This document shows, one piece after another, positions 53,922 through 62,528 of a stretch of DNA of 64,000 bases. The notes under the pieces are model-generated. The model saw only the letters and a list, made by a program, of their open reading frames with translations. It did not search any database and had not been told where the DNA came from. Made by a program: the position numbers and the translations under genes. The stretch lies in assembly GCA_016124455.1 (NCBI GenBank), contig WGNQ01000004.1:62001-126000 (forward strand). The letters are read 5' to 3'. How positions within the stretch are numbered: the first letter of the stretch is position 1; each line of letters starts with the position of its first letter. The DNA comes from Sideroxydans sp. (lineage in GTDB: Bacteria; Pseudomonadota; Gammaproteobacteria; Burkholderiales; Gallionellaceae).

Positions 53922-54734
53922 ATGACTACCCAATTGGATATTAACCAATACCGGATTACTGAAGAGCCGTTCTACCAGGCGCAAGGCAAAGAGGTAGCGC
54001 TGTATGAGGTTGCTTATGCTGCACGCCTGCCGGTGATGCTGAAAGGCCCGACGGGTTGCGGCAAGTCGCGCTTCGTCGAGCACATGGCATGGAAGCTCAA
54101 CAAGCCGCTAATCACAGTGGCCTGTAATGAAGACATGACCGCATCCGATCTGGTCGGGCGCTACTTGCTGGACGCTGGCGGTACGCGCTGGCTGGATGGC
54201 CCGCTGACGATCGCTGCGCGCCATGGCGCGATCTGCTACCTGGATGAAATCGTCGAGGCACGGCAGGACACCACGGTAGTGATCCACCCATTGACCGATT
54301 ACCGCCGTACCCTGCCCCTGGACAAGAAGGGCGAATTGATCCAGGCGCATCCCGACTTCCAGCTGGTTATTTCCTATAACCCGGGCTATCAGAGCCTGAT
54401 GAAAGATCTGAAGCAATCGACCAAGCAGCGCTTTACGGCAATGGAATTCGACTACGCCTCGGCAGAAGCCGAGGCGGCCATTGTCAGCCGCGAAACCGGT
54501 ATCGATGCAGCACTGGCACAAAGCCTGGTAAAAGTCGGCCTGGCCGCTCGCAAGCTCAAAGGTCACGGGCTGGACGAAGGCATTTCCACGCGCCTGCTGG
54601 TATATGCGGCAACGCTGATCGGCGGCGGCATAGAGCCGCGCGATGCCTGCCGCATGGCGATGGTGCGCCCGATTACCGATGATGCCGATATCCGCGATAC
54701 GCTGGATAACGCCATCGATTCCGTGTTCGCATAA
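53922..54734 (+). CDS. cbbQ2: RuBisCO activase AAA+ subunit CbbQ (form II partner)
   Basis: Second CbbQ, 270 aa, with Walker A GPTGCGKS (residues 42-49; Ser in place of the Thr of the first copy), Walker B AICYLDEIVEA and the same [23 protein letters not shown]. It differs from the form I copy mostly at the N-terminus and the last third (AMEFDYASAEAEAAIVSRETG), where partner contacts may lie. It is placed directly after cbbM and before its own CbbO, so it most likely serves the form II enzyme. Confidence 0.94.
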   Translation: MTTQLDINQYRITEEPFYQAQGKEVALYEVAYAARLPVMLKGPTGCGKSRFVEHMAWKLNKPLITVACNEDMTASDLVGRYLLDAGGTRWLDGPLTIAARHGAICYLDEIVEARQDTTVVIHPLTDYRRTLPLDKKGELIQAHPDFQLVISYNPGYQSLMKDLKQSTKQRFTAMEFDYASAEAEAAIVSRETGIDAALAQSLVKVGLAARKLKGHGLDEGISTRLLVYAATLIGGGIEPRDACRMAMVRPITDDADIRDTLDNAIDSVFA

Positions 54735-54765
54735 CAGTGTTTCAGGAACATAACGGGAAAACTCG

Positions 54766-57012
54766 ATGAGCGACGGCATCGATTACCGGCAAATTCTGGA
54801 CTGCAGATTTGCGCGGGTGCAAAGCGTGTTCGACGATTGCCTGGCTTTTGCCCGGCGCAAGCTGAGCCGCGACGGCGTGATGGCCTACGTCGAGGGCGCG
54901 CGCAATATCGGCAAGATGGGCCGGGGTGAAGAGCCGGTGCTGATGTTTCTCGAGGAAATTCCTTATCTGGCACGCCGCACGGGCGAGGAAATCATCCCGC
55001 GCATCGTAGAATTTACCCGGCAATTAGGACGAACACCAAACGCCAAGGCCATTGCCCCTTTTTTGCAAAGCCTGGGCGCCGCCGCCCGCGCACTGGAAAG
55101 CCGCGAATTGCTTGAGGAGTATCTGCAACTGGTATGGCAGACCATGCAGCGCACCACTCCCAGGGTGCATGGTATCGATTCAATGTATGCCAGCGAATGC
55201 CTGCCGGAATTTCTGAGCAGCGTGCCGCGCGTTCTGGGCCAGCTGTCGCTGCACGGTATGCAGAACTGGGTGGACTACGGCATCAAGGCATATCCCAACG
55301 ACCCGGAGCGCCAGCGCGACTATTTTCTGCTGCAGTCTGCCGACAGTCGCGCCATCCTGCAGCGTGAGCGCCACGGCACGCTGTTCAGCGATCATGAGCG
55401 CAAGCTGGATCTCTACCTGCGCGCGCTGTGGGAGAGTGAAAGCGTAATGATTCCGTATTCGCTGGCATTCGATGAACTGCGCAAACCGGTACCGTATCTG
55501 GACGACAACGGCATTCATTTGCCGGATGTGTACGATGATACGTCGGGCGGTATACGCGGCATTGACCGCTACCGCGCCCTGTTGGCACACTTGATGGCGC
55601 ACCGGCGCTGGACCACGCCGCTGATGGCCGATAATTTCAGTCCGTTCCAGCGTGTTTCCATCGAAACATTTGAAGATGCGCGCGTGGAGTGGCTGGCGAT
55701 GCGGGAGTATCCGGGCCTGCGCAAATTATGGTGTGCGCTGCATCCGGTACCCAGGGAAATCGAACCGGAGGAAAACGTTTCCTATATCCGCCATCGGCTG
55801 GCCATGCTGTCGCGCGCCCTGCTTGACCCGCACCACGGCTACACCGCCCCGGTGATACTCAAGTATGCCGAACAATTTCAGGCGCTAATGGCAGCGGGCA
55901 ACACGGAAACCAGGGCCATGGTCGACCTTGGCGTGCAATTTATTCTGGAGTCGCGCCAGCGCAACGATTCCAGCGCCAAGGTGTATTTCGACGACACCGA
56001 GATCGACTATCGCGACGACAACCGCCTGATGTGGCGCTTCTTCGAGGATGGTGACGAAGAAGAATATGAAAATCGTCCGCGGCAACAACAGACGGAAGCA
56101 GCAGAAGACGAGGCACGTTTGCCGCCCCGCCTCTACCCGGAATGGGATTATGGTACGCAGAATTACCGCCCGGACTGGGTCAGCGTATACGAATACCTGC
56201 ACCCGCAAGGCGATGCCGCCTATATCGAGCAACTATTGCTGAAGCATGGCGCGCTGGCCAAGCGCCTGAAGAAAATTATCGACCTGCTCAAGCCGCAGCA
56301 GAAAGTACGCATTCGTTACCAGGAAGAGGGCTCGGAGCTCGACCTCGATGTGGCGGTACGTTCACTGATTGAATTCAGGAGCGGCGCACAGCCCGACCCG
56401 CGCATCAACATGAGCCATAAACCCGATGGGCGCAGTATTGCCGTGTCACTGTTGCTGGACCTGTCGGCATCGCTTAACGACATTCCGGCGGGCAACGACC
56501 AAAGCAAGCTCGAGTTGTCTCGCGAGGCGGTGTCGCTGCTTGGCTGGGCGGTGGAGCAGATGGGCGATGCCTTCGCCATCGGCGGCTTTCATTCCGATAC
56601 CCGCCACGAAGTGCGCTTTATGCACCTCAAGGGCTACAAAGAACACTGGGGCCACGAGGTAATGGGACGGCTGGCGGCGATGGAAGCCGGTTATTCCACA
56701 CGTATGGGCGCGGCGATCCGTCATGCCGGCGATTATCTGTCGCACCAGCAGGCAGACAAGAAACTGCTGCTGGTGCTGACCGACGGTGAGCCTGCCGATA
56801 TCGACGTTGCCGACGAGCGATTACTGATTGATGATGCACGCATGGCTGTGCGGGAGATGGAGCAAGAGGGAGTTTATACCTACTGCATTAATCTCGACCC
56901 GAGCGCTGATGAATATGTCGCCGACATTTTTGGTCACCACTACACCGTGGTCGATAATGTTGCGCGATTGCCGGAGCGTTTGCCACAATTGTTCATGGCA
57001 CTGACCAGATAG
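54766..57012 (+). CDS. cbbO2: RuBisCO activase adaptor CbbO (form II partner)
   Basis: Second CbbO, 748 aa. It has a helical N-terminal region and an acidic Gln/Glu-rich linker (EDGDEEEYENRPRQQQTEAAEDE, about residues 427-450). The C-terminal von Willebrand A domain has MIDAS LLDLSASLND (about residue 562) and VLTDGEPADIDV. It is clearly related to the 780-aa form I copy but divergent in the N-terminal half. It lies 31 bases after cbbQ2. Confidence 0.93.
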   Translation: MSDGIDYRQILDCRFARVQSVFDDCLAFARRKLSRDGVMAYVEGARNIGKMGRGEEPVLMFLEEIPYLARRTGEEIIPRIVEFTRQLGRTPNAKAIAPFLQSLGAAARALESRELLEEYLQLVWQTMQRTTPRVHGIDSMYASECLPEFLSSVPRVLGQLSLHGMQNWVDYGIKAYPNDPERQRDYFLLQSADSRAILQRERHGTLFSDHERKLDLYLRALWESESVMIPYSLAFDELRKPVPYLDDNGIHLPDVYDDTSGGIRGIDRYRALLAHLMAHRRWTTPLMADNFSPFQRVSIETFEDARVEWLAMREYPGLRKLWCALHPVPREIEPEENVSYIRHRLAMLSRALLDPHHGYTAPVILKYAEQFQALMAAGNTETRAMVDLGVQFILESRQRNDSSAKVYFDDTEIDYRDDNRLMWRFFEDGDEEEYENRPRQQQTEAAEDEARLPPRLYPEWDYGTQNYRPDWVSVYEYLHPQGDAAYIEQLLLKHGALAKRLKKIIDLLKPQQKVRIRYQEEGSELDLDVAVRSLIEFRSGAQPDPRINMSHKPDGRSIAVSLLLDLSASLNDIPAGNDQSKLELSREAVSLLGWAVEQMGDAFAIGGFHSDTRHEVRFMHLKGYKEHWGHEVMGRLAAMEAGYSTRMGAAIRHAGDYLSHQQADKKLLLVLTDGEPADIDVADERLLIDDARMAVREMEQEGVYTYCINLDPSADEYVADIFGHHYTVVDNVARLPERLPQLFMALTR

Positions 57013-57096
57013 GGGTCTTTGTTTATAACCGTGGAGGATGCGGACGAAAACCTGTAAAATTGGAGAATTCAGAAACCAATTTACAAGGGAAGATAC

Positions 57097-58104
57097 ATGA
57101 GCAAGAGTCTGGTGCAATTCATCATTGAGGAACAACGCCGCATGCCCGGTGCAAGTGGCGATTTCAGCGGTCTGCTGAGTGATATTGAAGTGGCTTGCAA
57201 GCGGATTGCGCATGCCGTTAACAAGGGTGCGCTGATTGGTGTGCTGGGCAGCGCAGGCAGCGAGAACGTTCAGGGCGAAACGCAAAAAAAGCTGGACGTG
57301 ATCACCAACGATATCTTCATTGAATCCAATGAATGGGCTGGCCACCTTGCCGCAATGGCCTCGGAAGAAATGGATGATGTCTATCCGATTCCCGCCCAGT
57401 ATCCCAAGGGCAAATACCTGCTGACTTTCGATCCGCTGGATGGCTCTTCCAACATCGATGTGAATATTTCCGTCGGTACCATTTTTTCCATCCTGCGCTG
57501 CCCGGACGGTGTGACCAACCCGACCGCAGAAGATTTCCTGCAGCCTGGCACCAAGCAGGTTTGCGCGGGCTACGCACTGTACGGTCCGGCCACCATGCTG
57601 GTGATCACCAGCGGCCATGGCGTTAACGGCTTTACGCTGGATAGCGATATCGGCGAATTCATGCTGACTCACCCGCAGATGACGATTCCTGCCGACACGC
57701 AGGAATTCGCCATCAACATGTCCAACCAGCGCTTCTGGGAAGCGCCGGTGCAGCGTTATATAGACGAGTGCATGAAAGGCAAGACGCCGGGTGGGCGCGA
57801 GAAGAATTTCAACATGCGCTGGGTTGCCTCGATGGTGGCCGAGGTGCACCGCATCCTGACCCGCGGCGGTATTTTCATGTATCCGTTCGATACCAAGGAG
57901 CCTGGCAAGGCAGGCAAATTGCGCTTGCTGTATGAAGCCAACCCGATGTCGTTCATCGTCGAGCAGGCTGGCGGCATGAGCTCTACCGGGCGTGAGCGCA
58001 TCATGGAAGTGCAGCCCAATGGCCTGCATCAGCGCGTGCCGGTGATCCTCGGTTCGAAGAACGAGGTCGAGCGCGTGGTCGAATACCACAAGAAGGGGGC
58101 GTAA
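57097..58104 (+). CDS. fbp: Fructose-1,6-bisphosphatase, class I
   Basis: Hydrolyses fructose-1,6-bisphosphate in Calvin-cycle regeneration and gluconeogenesis. The 335-aa protein shows the metal-binding [22 protein letters not shown] and the C-terminal EAGGMSS-like [31 protein letters not shown]-type regions match class I enzymes. AGGGAAG precedes the ATG. It starts 84 bases after cbbO2 and runs into purE with a 4-base gap. Confidence 0.96.
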   Translation: MSKSLVQFIIEEQRRMPGASGDFSGLLSDIEVACKRIAHAVNKGALIGVLGSAGSENVQGETQKKLDVITNDIFIESNEWAGHLAAMASEEMDDVYPIPAQYPKGKYLLTFDPLDGSSNIDVNISVGTIFSILRCPDGVTNPTAEDFLQPGTKQVCAGYALYGPATMLVITSGHGVNGFTLDSDIGEFMLTHPQMTIPADTQEFAINMSNQRFWEAPVQRYIDECMKGKTPGGREKNFNMRWVASMVAEVHRILTRGGIFMYPFDTKEPGKAGKLRLLYEANPMSFIVEQAGGMSSTGRERIMEVQPNGLHQRVPVILGSKNEVERVVEYHKKGA

Positions 58105-58108
58105 CAAC

Positions 58109-58600
58109 ATGGGCAAGCCTCTGGTTTCTATCGTAATGGGCAGTGCCAACGACTGGGAAGTCATGCAGCAAGCCGCGCGTGCGCTGCAGGATTTCGGCGT
58201 GGCATTTGACGCACGTGTGATCTCGGCGCACCGCTCCCCCGATTTGCTGTTTGACTACATCAAGGAGATGACGGCACAGGGCGTACAGTGCTTCATCGCC
58301 GGTGCCGGTGGCGCCGCCCACTTGGCCGGGGTTGTCGCGGGCAAGACTACGCTGCCGGTGCTGGGGGTACCGATTCCCTCGAAATACCTCAAGGGCATGG
58401 ACTCGCTGTTGTCCATTGTGCAAATGCCTAAAGGCATTCCGGTTGCCACTTTTGCCATAGGCGAAGCGGGCGCGGCGAATGCCGGATTGTTTGCGGTTTC
58501 GATGCTGGCGCTGGGTGATGCGGGGCTGGCTGGCAAACTTGTCGACTACCGCAAGAAGCAGGCTGAAGTTATTGCCGCAACCACCCTGCCCTCTTTATAA
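58109..58600 (+). CDS. purE: N5-carboxyaminoimidazole ribonucleotide mutase, class I PurE
   Basis: Purine synthesis step that moves the carboxyl of N5-CAIR to give CAIR. The 163-aa protein has the class I elements IVMGSANDWEVM, ISAHRSPDLLF and AGAGGAAHLAGVVAG, and the C-terminal LVDYRKKQAEVI. The first motif reads GSANDW where many members have GS(K/S)SDW. It lies between fbp and purC. Its usual partner purK, which supplies N5-CAIR from bicarbonate, is not next to it and must be elsewhere if present. Confidence 0.95.
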   Translation: MGKPLVSIVMGSANDWEVMQQAARALQDFGVAFDARVISAHRSPDLLFDYIKEMTAQGVQCFIAGAGGAAHLAGVVAGKTTLPVLGVPIPSKYLKGMDSLLSIVQMPKGIPVATFAIGEAGAANAGLFAVSMLALGDAGLAGKLVDYRKKQAEVIAATTLPSL

Positions 58601-58615
58601 GGACAGAAAGTCAAA

Positions 58616-59497
58616 ATGGCTGTATTGCATGAATCCAATCTGAGCAGCCTGCCGCTGCTGCACCGCGGCAAGGTGCGCGATATTTACGGCGTGGACGACC
58701 AGCATCTGCTGATCGTGCAGACCGACCGCCTGTCCGCTTTTGACGTTATCCTGCCGACACCGGTGCCGGGCAAGGGCGAAGTGCTGACCAGTATGTCCAA
58801 CTTCTGGTTTGCCAGGCTCGGCCATGTTATTCCCAACCATCTTTCCGGCATTGCGCCCGAAGAAGTGGTGAAGACGGATGCCGATCGCGCGCAGGTGCAG
58901 GGCCGTTCTTTCGTGGTGAAGCGCCTCAAGCCGCTGCCGATCGAGGCCATAGTGCGCGGCTATCTGGTGGGCTCCGGCTGGAAGGATTATAAAAAGACCG
59001 GTGCGGTATGCGGCATCCAGCTGCCCACTGGACTGCAGGAAGCGCAAAAGCTGCCGCAGCCGCTGTTTACGCCTTCAACCAAGGCGGCAGTGGGCGAACA
59101 CGACGAGAATATCTCGTTTGAGGAAGCCAAGAACCTGCTGGGTGAAGCTCGTGCCAATGAAGTAAAGGATGCCACCTTGCGTCTTTATACCGAAGCGGCC
59201 GACTATGCGCTCACCCGCGGCATCATTATTGCCGATACCAAATTCGAATTCGGTGTCGATGATGCGGGCAAGCTTTACCTGATCGATGAGGCGCTGACCC
59301 CCGATTCGTCGCGTTTCTGGCCGGCAGATGAATACCGGGTCGGCAGCAATCCACCCAGCTTCGACAAACAGTTTGTGCGCGACTGGCTCGAGTCGTCCGG
59401 CTGGAACAAGCAGCCACCGGCGCCCGAAGCGCCGACGGATGTCTTGCTGAAGACCGCCGAGAAATACCGTGAAGCTTTGCAACGGCTTACTGCCTGA
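58616..59497 (+). CDS. purC: Phosphoribosylaminoimidazole-succinocarboxamide synthase
   Basis: ATP-dependent step after PurE that joins aspartate to CAIR. The 293-aa protein is the long PurC type: [58 protein letters not shown]-like segments and [19 protein letters not shown]. Two consecutive purine steps are thus encoded together (purE-purC). The stop overlaps the start of the carbonic anhydrase gene by one base. Confidence 0.96.
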   Translation: MAVLHESNLSSLPLLHRGKVRDIYGVDDQHLLIVQTDRLSAFDVILPTPVPGKGEVLTSMSNFWFARLGHVIPNHLSGIAPEEVVKTDADRAQVQGRSFVVKRLKPLPIEAIVRGYLVGSGWKDYKKTGAVCGIQLPTGLQEAQKLPQPLFTPSTKAAVGEHDENISFEEAKNLLGEARANEVKDATLRLYTEAADYALTRGIIIADTKFEFGVDDAGKLYLIDEALTPDSSRFWPADEYRVGSNPPSFDKQFVRDWLESSGWNKQPPAPEAPTDVLLKTAEKYREALQRLTA

Positions 59498-60129
59498 TGA
59501 GTTCGCCTGATCAGCTGGTCGATGGGTTCCGCCGTTTCCGCGCGCGACATTTCGCGGAAAGCGACGCGCTGTATCGGCAACTGGCAACGCAGGGGCAAAC
59601 CCCGAAAACCCTGATTGTCGGCTGTTGCGATTCGCGCGTGGATCCGGCCATTGTGCTGGATTGCGCGCCCGGTGACCTGTTCGTGATCCGCAACGTGGCC
59701 AACCTGGTGCCGCCGGCAGATGGCCATGCGGGTTTCCACGGCACCACTGCGGCTCTGGAATATGGGGTGCGTTTCCTGGGAGTGGAACACATCATTGTCT
59801 TCGGCCATGCCCAGTGCGGTGGTATTCGCGCATTGATGCAGCGAGTCGGTGTTGCCGATGATGCTTCGTTTATCAATGACTGGATGCAGCTGGCGGAGTC
59901 TGCCCGCGCGGCTGTCGAACGGGAGTTTCCGGATGCGGCACCGGACGTTCGTGCCCGTGCCTGTGAACAGCGCGCCATCGGGGTTTCGCTGCAAAACCTG
60001 ATGACCTTCCCGTGGGTGCGCGAGCGCATCGAGAATGGCCAGCTTGCCCTGCATGGCTGGTATTTCGATATCGAGCAAGGACAGTTGCTGCAATATAACG
60101 CCGGGACTCAGATATTCGAAGAACGCTGA
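59497..60129 (+). CDS. can: Beta-class carbonic anhydrase
   Basis: Zinc enzyme that interconverts CO2 and bicarbonate. The 210-aa protein has the zinc ligands and Asp-Arg pair in VGCCDSRVDPAIV and the His-x2-Cys in VFGHAQCGGIRAL, plus VIRNVANLVPP; all are intact. No signal peptide, so cytoplasmic. It is translationally coupled to purC and lies downstream of the RuBisCO and fbp genes. It may balance bicarbonate for carboxylases against CO2 for RuBisCO. Confidence 0.94.
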   Translation: MSSPDQLVDGFRRFRARHFAESDALYRQLATQGQTPKTLIVGCCDSRVDPAIVLDCAPGDLFVIRNVANLVPPADGHAGFHGTTAALEYGVRFLGVEHIIVFGHAQCGGIRALMQRVGVADDASFINDWMQLAESARAAVEREFPDAAPDVRARACEQRAIGVSLQNLMTFPWVRERIENGQLALHGWYFDIEQGQLLQYNAGTQIFEER

Positions 60130-60162
60130 GCCAGCGCGTTCCCGGCAACTGTTCCGACCGGG

Positions 60163-60762
60163 TTATTTTCCGCCGCGGGTCAGTTCATGGTAGCGTGCCT
60201 TGTCTGCGTCGTAACGGGCCTTGATTGACGCTGCATTTTCCTGGGCCTGAATCAACTGCTGCTGCAGGCCGTTGAGCTTTTCCTCGTCATCAGCCAGATC
60301 ATTCTGCAGGTAGGTAGGTATTTTCTTGCCGGCCTTGGCAAAGCCATCGGCTTCCTTGCGGTGGTCGTCCAGATTGGACTGGGCGGACTGCACGCGCATT
60401 TTGATGCTGTTCACGCGTGCTTCCACCTGTTGCATGTTGCGGTTACGCGCGAGGTCGATTTCATCTTCATTACTGTAGGTATCGAGCAGGGCCTTGTCCT
60501 TGCGCCGCTGGTCGATGGCAGCCTGCTCTTCGGGCGTTATCCTGCCACCGGTTTTGGCATTTTCCGCCGGATCCGGTTTCTTGATTTCGCGGCCTTCCTT
60601 GTTAAGCTGGATACGGTCGCGATTGGCATATTCCGGCGGTATGGTCTCGCTGTAATGGGTTTCCCCGCGGTCATCCACCCATTTGTAAAGCTTGGCTTCG
60701 GCGCTGCTGCTGAATGCAGCGAATAACACGACTCCTGCAACCAGAAATTTTGCGTCCATCAT
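60163..60762 (-). CDS. DUF4124 domain protein, exported
   Basis: Predicted envelope protein of 199 aa. A signal peptide ([18 protein letters not shown]) is followed by the short DUF4124 domain ([22 protein letters not shown]). A long charged helical region (about residues 75-195) likely forms a coiled coil. Role unknown. The ATGATGG start overlaps the pyrE stop by 4 bases, so the two are co-transcribed. Confidence 0.87.
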   Translation of the reverse strand: MMDAKFLVAGVVLFAAFSSSAEAKLYKWVDDRGETHYSETIPPEYANRDRIQLNKEGREIKKPDPAENAKTGGRITPEEQAAIDQRRKDKALLDTYSNEDEIDLARNRNMQQVEARVNSIKMRVQSAQSNLDDHRKEADGFAKAGKKIPTYLQNDLADDEEKLNGLQQQLIQAQENAASIKARYDADKARYHELTRGGK

Positions 60763-61403
60763 TCATTTACTCCATAACGATCACGATAGGCCTGTACCGC
60801 CTGCAGATTCTGCACCATCTCCGGTGAGTCCTGCAAATATCCGAGCAGGTCTGCCAGCGTGGCAATGGGTATGACCGGAAAATCGAAATTACGTTGCACT
60901 TCCTGCACTGCGGACAAGGTGCCCTGACCGCGCTCCATACGGTCCAGTGCAATGACTACGCCGCAGGGTAACGCACCCGCGCTGCGGATGAGCTCGATGG
61001 ATTCGCGGACCGAGGTGCCTGCCGAGATCACGTCATCGATGATCAGAACCTTGCCTTGCAGCGGTGCGCCCACCGTGGTGCCACCTTCACCATGGTCCTT
61101 GGCTTCCTTGCGGTTGAAGCAGTACGGCACGTTGCGCCCTTGCTCGGCCAGGGCAATAGCGGTGCCGGCGGCCAGCGGGATACCTTTGTAGGCCGGGCCG
61201 AACAGCATGTCGAAAGGCACGCCCGAAGCGAGTATGGCCTGGGCATAGAACTGGCACAGTTCGCGTAGTGAGCGACCATCGTTGAACAGACCGGCGTTGA
61301 AGAAATATGGTGACAACCGCCCTGCCTTGGTCTGGAATTCGCCAAAACGCAACACCTCCTGGCGGATGGCGAACCGGATAAAGTCTTGCTGGAAATGCGA
61401 CAT
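60759..61403 (-). CDS. pyrE: Orotate phosphoribosyltransferase
   Basis: Joins orotate to PRPP in pyrimidine synthesis. The start is placed at [18 protein letters not shown] (214 aa, the usual length); the track ORF adds 11 residues. It shows [23 protein letters not shown] and the PRPP-binding [20 protein letters not shown]. It is divergent from xth with 66 bases between starts. Confidence 0.96.
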   Translation of the reverse strand: MSHFQQDFIRFAIRQEVLRFGEFQTKAGRLSPYFFNAGLFNDGRSLRELCQFYAQAILASGVPFDMLFGPAYKGIPLAAGTAIALAEQGRNVPYCFNRKEAKDHGEGGTTVGAPLQGKVLIIDDVISAGTSVRESIELIRSAGALPCGVVIALDRMERGQGTLSAVQEVQRNFDFPVIPIATLADLLGYLQDSPEMVQNLQAVQAYRDRYGVNE

Positions 61404-61469
61404 GGTGCGAATTCGTAAAGTTGGTCGTCCGGCCATTATAATTGCCCGCTTTAATCGTGGAACATTTTC

Positions 61470-62243
61470 ATGCGCATTATTTCACTCAACCTCAACGGTA
61501 TTCGTTCCGCTTTCAGCAAAGGCGTACAACCCTGGCTGGCACAACAGGATGCCGACATCGTGTGCATGCAGGAACTCAAGGCACAGGCCGCCGACATGGC
61601 GCCGGAGATGCTGGCTCCGGATGGCTATCGCGGCTATTTCCACTATGCCGAGAAGAAGGGCTACAGCGGTGTGGGAATCTACTGCAGGAAACAGCCGCAA
61701 GCGGTGATAGAAGGGCTGGGCATCGCCGAATTTGATGCGGAAGGGCGTTATATTGAAGTGCAATTCGACAAACTGAGCATCGTTTCCGTGTACCTGCCTT
61801 CCGGTTCGAGCGGTGATGAGCGGCAGGCGATGAAGTTCAAGTTCATGGAAGCCTTTCTTCCGCATTTGATAGCGTTGCGCAACAGCCAGCGCGAAGTGAT
61901 TATCTGTGGCGACTGGAATATCGCACACCAGGAAATTGATCTGAAAAACTGGCGCGGCAACCGGAAGAATTCAGGTTTCCTGCCGGAAGAGCGCGCCTGG
62001 CTCAGCCAGGTATTCGATGAAGTTGGCTTTGTGGACGTATTCCGTAAATTGCATCCCGAACTCGAGGCTTATACCTGGTGGTCCAACCGCGGCCAGGCAT
62101 GGGCGAAGAACGTCGGCTGGCGCATCGACTACCAGATCGCCACGCCGGGAATCGCGCAGGCTGCACGGCATACCGATATTTACAAGGCACAGCGCTTTAG
62201 TGACCATGCACCGCTGACGATAGACTACGAGCGGGAAATTTGA
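61470..62243 (+). CDS. xth: Exodeoxyribonuclease III
   Basis: AP endonuclease and 3'-5' exonuclease of base-excision repair. The 257-aa protein has the N-terminal [18 protein letters not shown] and the Mg-binding Glu in [22 protein letters not shown] and the C-terminal [14 protein letters not shown] and [10 protein letters not shown] complete the catalytic set. Divergent from pyrE; a hairpin separates it from the tRNA gene on the opposite strand. Confidence 0.96.
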   Translation: MRIISLNLNGIRSAFSKGVQPWLAQQDADIVCMQELKAQAADMAPEMLAPDGYRGYFHYAEKKGYSGVGIYCRKQPQAVIEGLGIAEFDAEGRYIEVQFDKLSIVSVYLPSGSSGDERQAMKFKFMEAFLPHLIALRNSQREVIICGDWNIAHQEIDLKNWRGNRKNSGFLPEERAWLSQVFDEVGFVDVFRKLHPELEAYTWWSNRGQAWAKNVGWRIDYQIATPGIAQAARHTDIYKAQRFSDHAPLTIDYEREI

Positions 62244-62262
62244 TCGGCCCGCAGAAATGGAA

Positions 62263-62284
62263 AGGCCGCCTGTACCGGCGGCCT
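62263..62284. terminator. Hairpin between convergent xth and tRNA-Phe
   Basis: AGGCCGCC and GGCGGCCT are perfect 8-base arms around a 6-base loop. On the minus strand it starts 8 bases past the tRNA 3' end and is followed by TTTCC; on the plus strand it lies 20 bases past xth. It could terminate both transcripts. Confidence 0.6.
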
Positions 62285-62291
62285 AAATGTT

Positions 62292-62367
62292 GGTGGCTCG
62301 GGGCGGAATCGAACCACCGACACAAGGATTTTCAATCCTCTGCTCTACCGACTGAGCTACCGAGCCA
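62292..62367 (-). tRNA. tRNA-Phe (anticodon GAA)
   Basis: The minus strand gives a 76-base cloverleaf starting GGCTCGG and ending CCGAGCC plus an encoded ACCA tail. The D arm reads GCTCAGTCGGTAGAGC, the anticodon loop TTGAAAA carries GAA between AGGAT/ATCCT stem strands, and the T arm holds GGTTCGATTCC. All stems pair. GAA decodes phenylalanine. Confidence 0.96.
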
Positions 62368-62470
62368 AGCTGAACACCGCCTTGATGCAGGGGGCGGTGG
62401 CACAACAAGGCGCGCATTATAGCGGCAAGCCGCGTGATGGGCAAATAATAGATGCGCGCACTAACGCAGA

Positions 62471-62501
62471 AAAAACAAACCCCGCATCAAGCGGGGTTTG
62501 T
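62471..62501 (-). terminator. Rho-independent terminator of the groL operon
   Basis: On the minus strand ACAAACCCCGC and GCGGGGTTTGT form an 11-base stem around a 5-base loop, followed by TTTTTT. It lies 28 bases after the groL stop codon. Confidence 0.88.
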
Positions 62502-62528
62502 CGTATTGCGGTGCGGAGGAACCTGGCG

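Noticed and set aside
52445-53923. 492-aa minus-strand ORF opposite cbbM
   Set aside because: Antisense shadow of cbbM with no recognisable domain or separate ribosome-binding site.
48374-54734. Large direct repeat from the two cbbQO pairs
   Set aside because: The similarity is at protein level; DNA differs at many third positions, so it is not a recent duplication or recombination repeat.
60141-60165. Terminator after the carbonic anhydrase gene
   Set aside because: Stem CCCGG/CCGGG is only five pairs with a 12-base loop; the following TTATTTT is suggestive but not enough.
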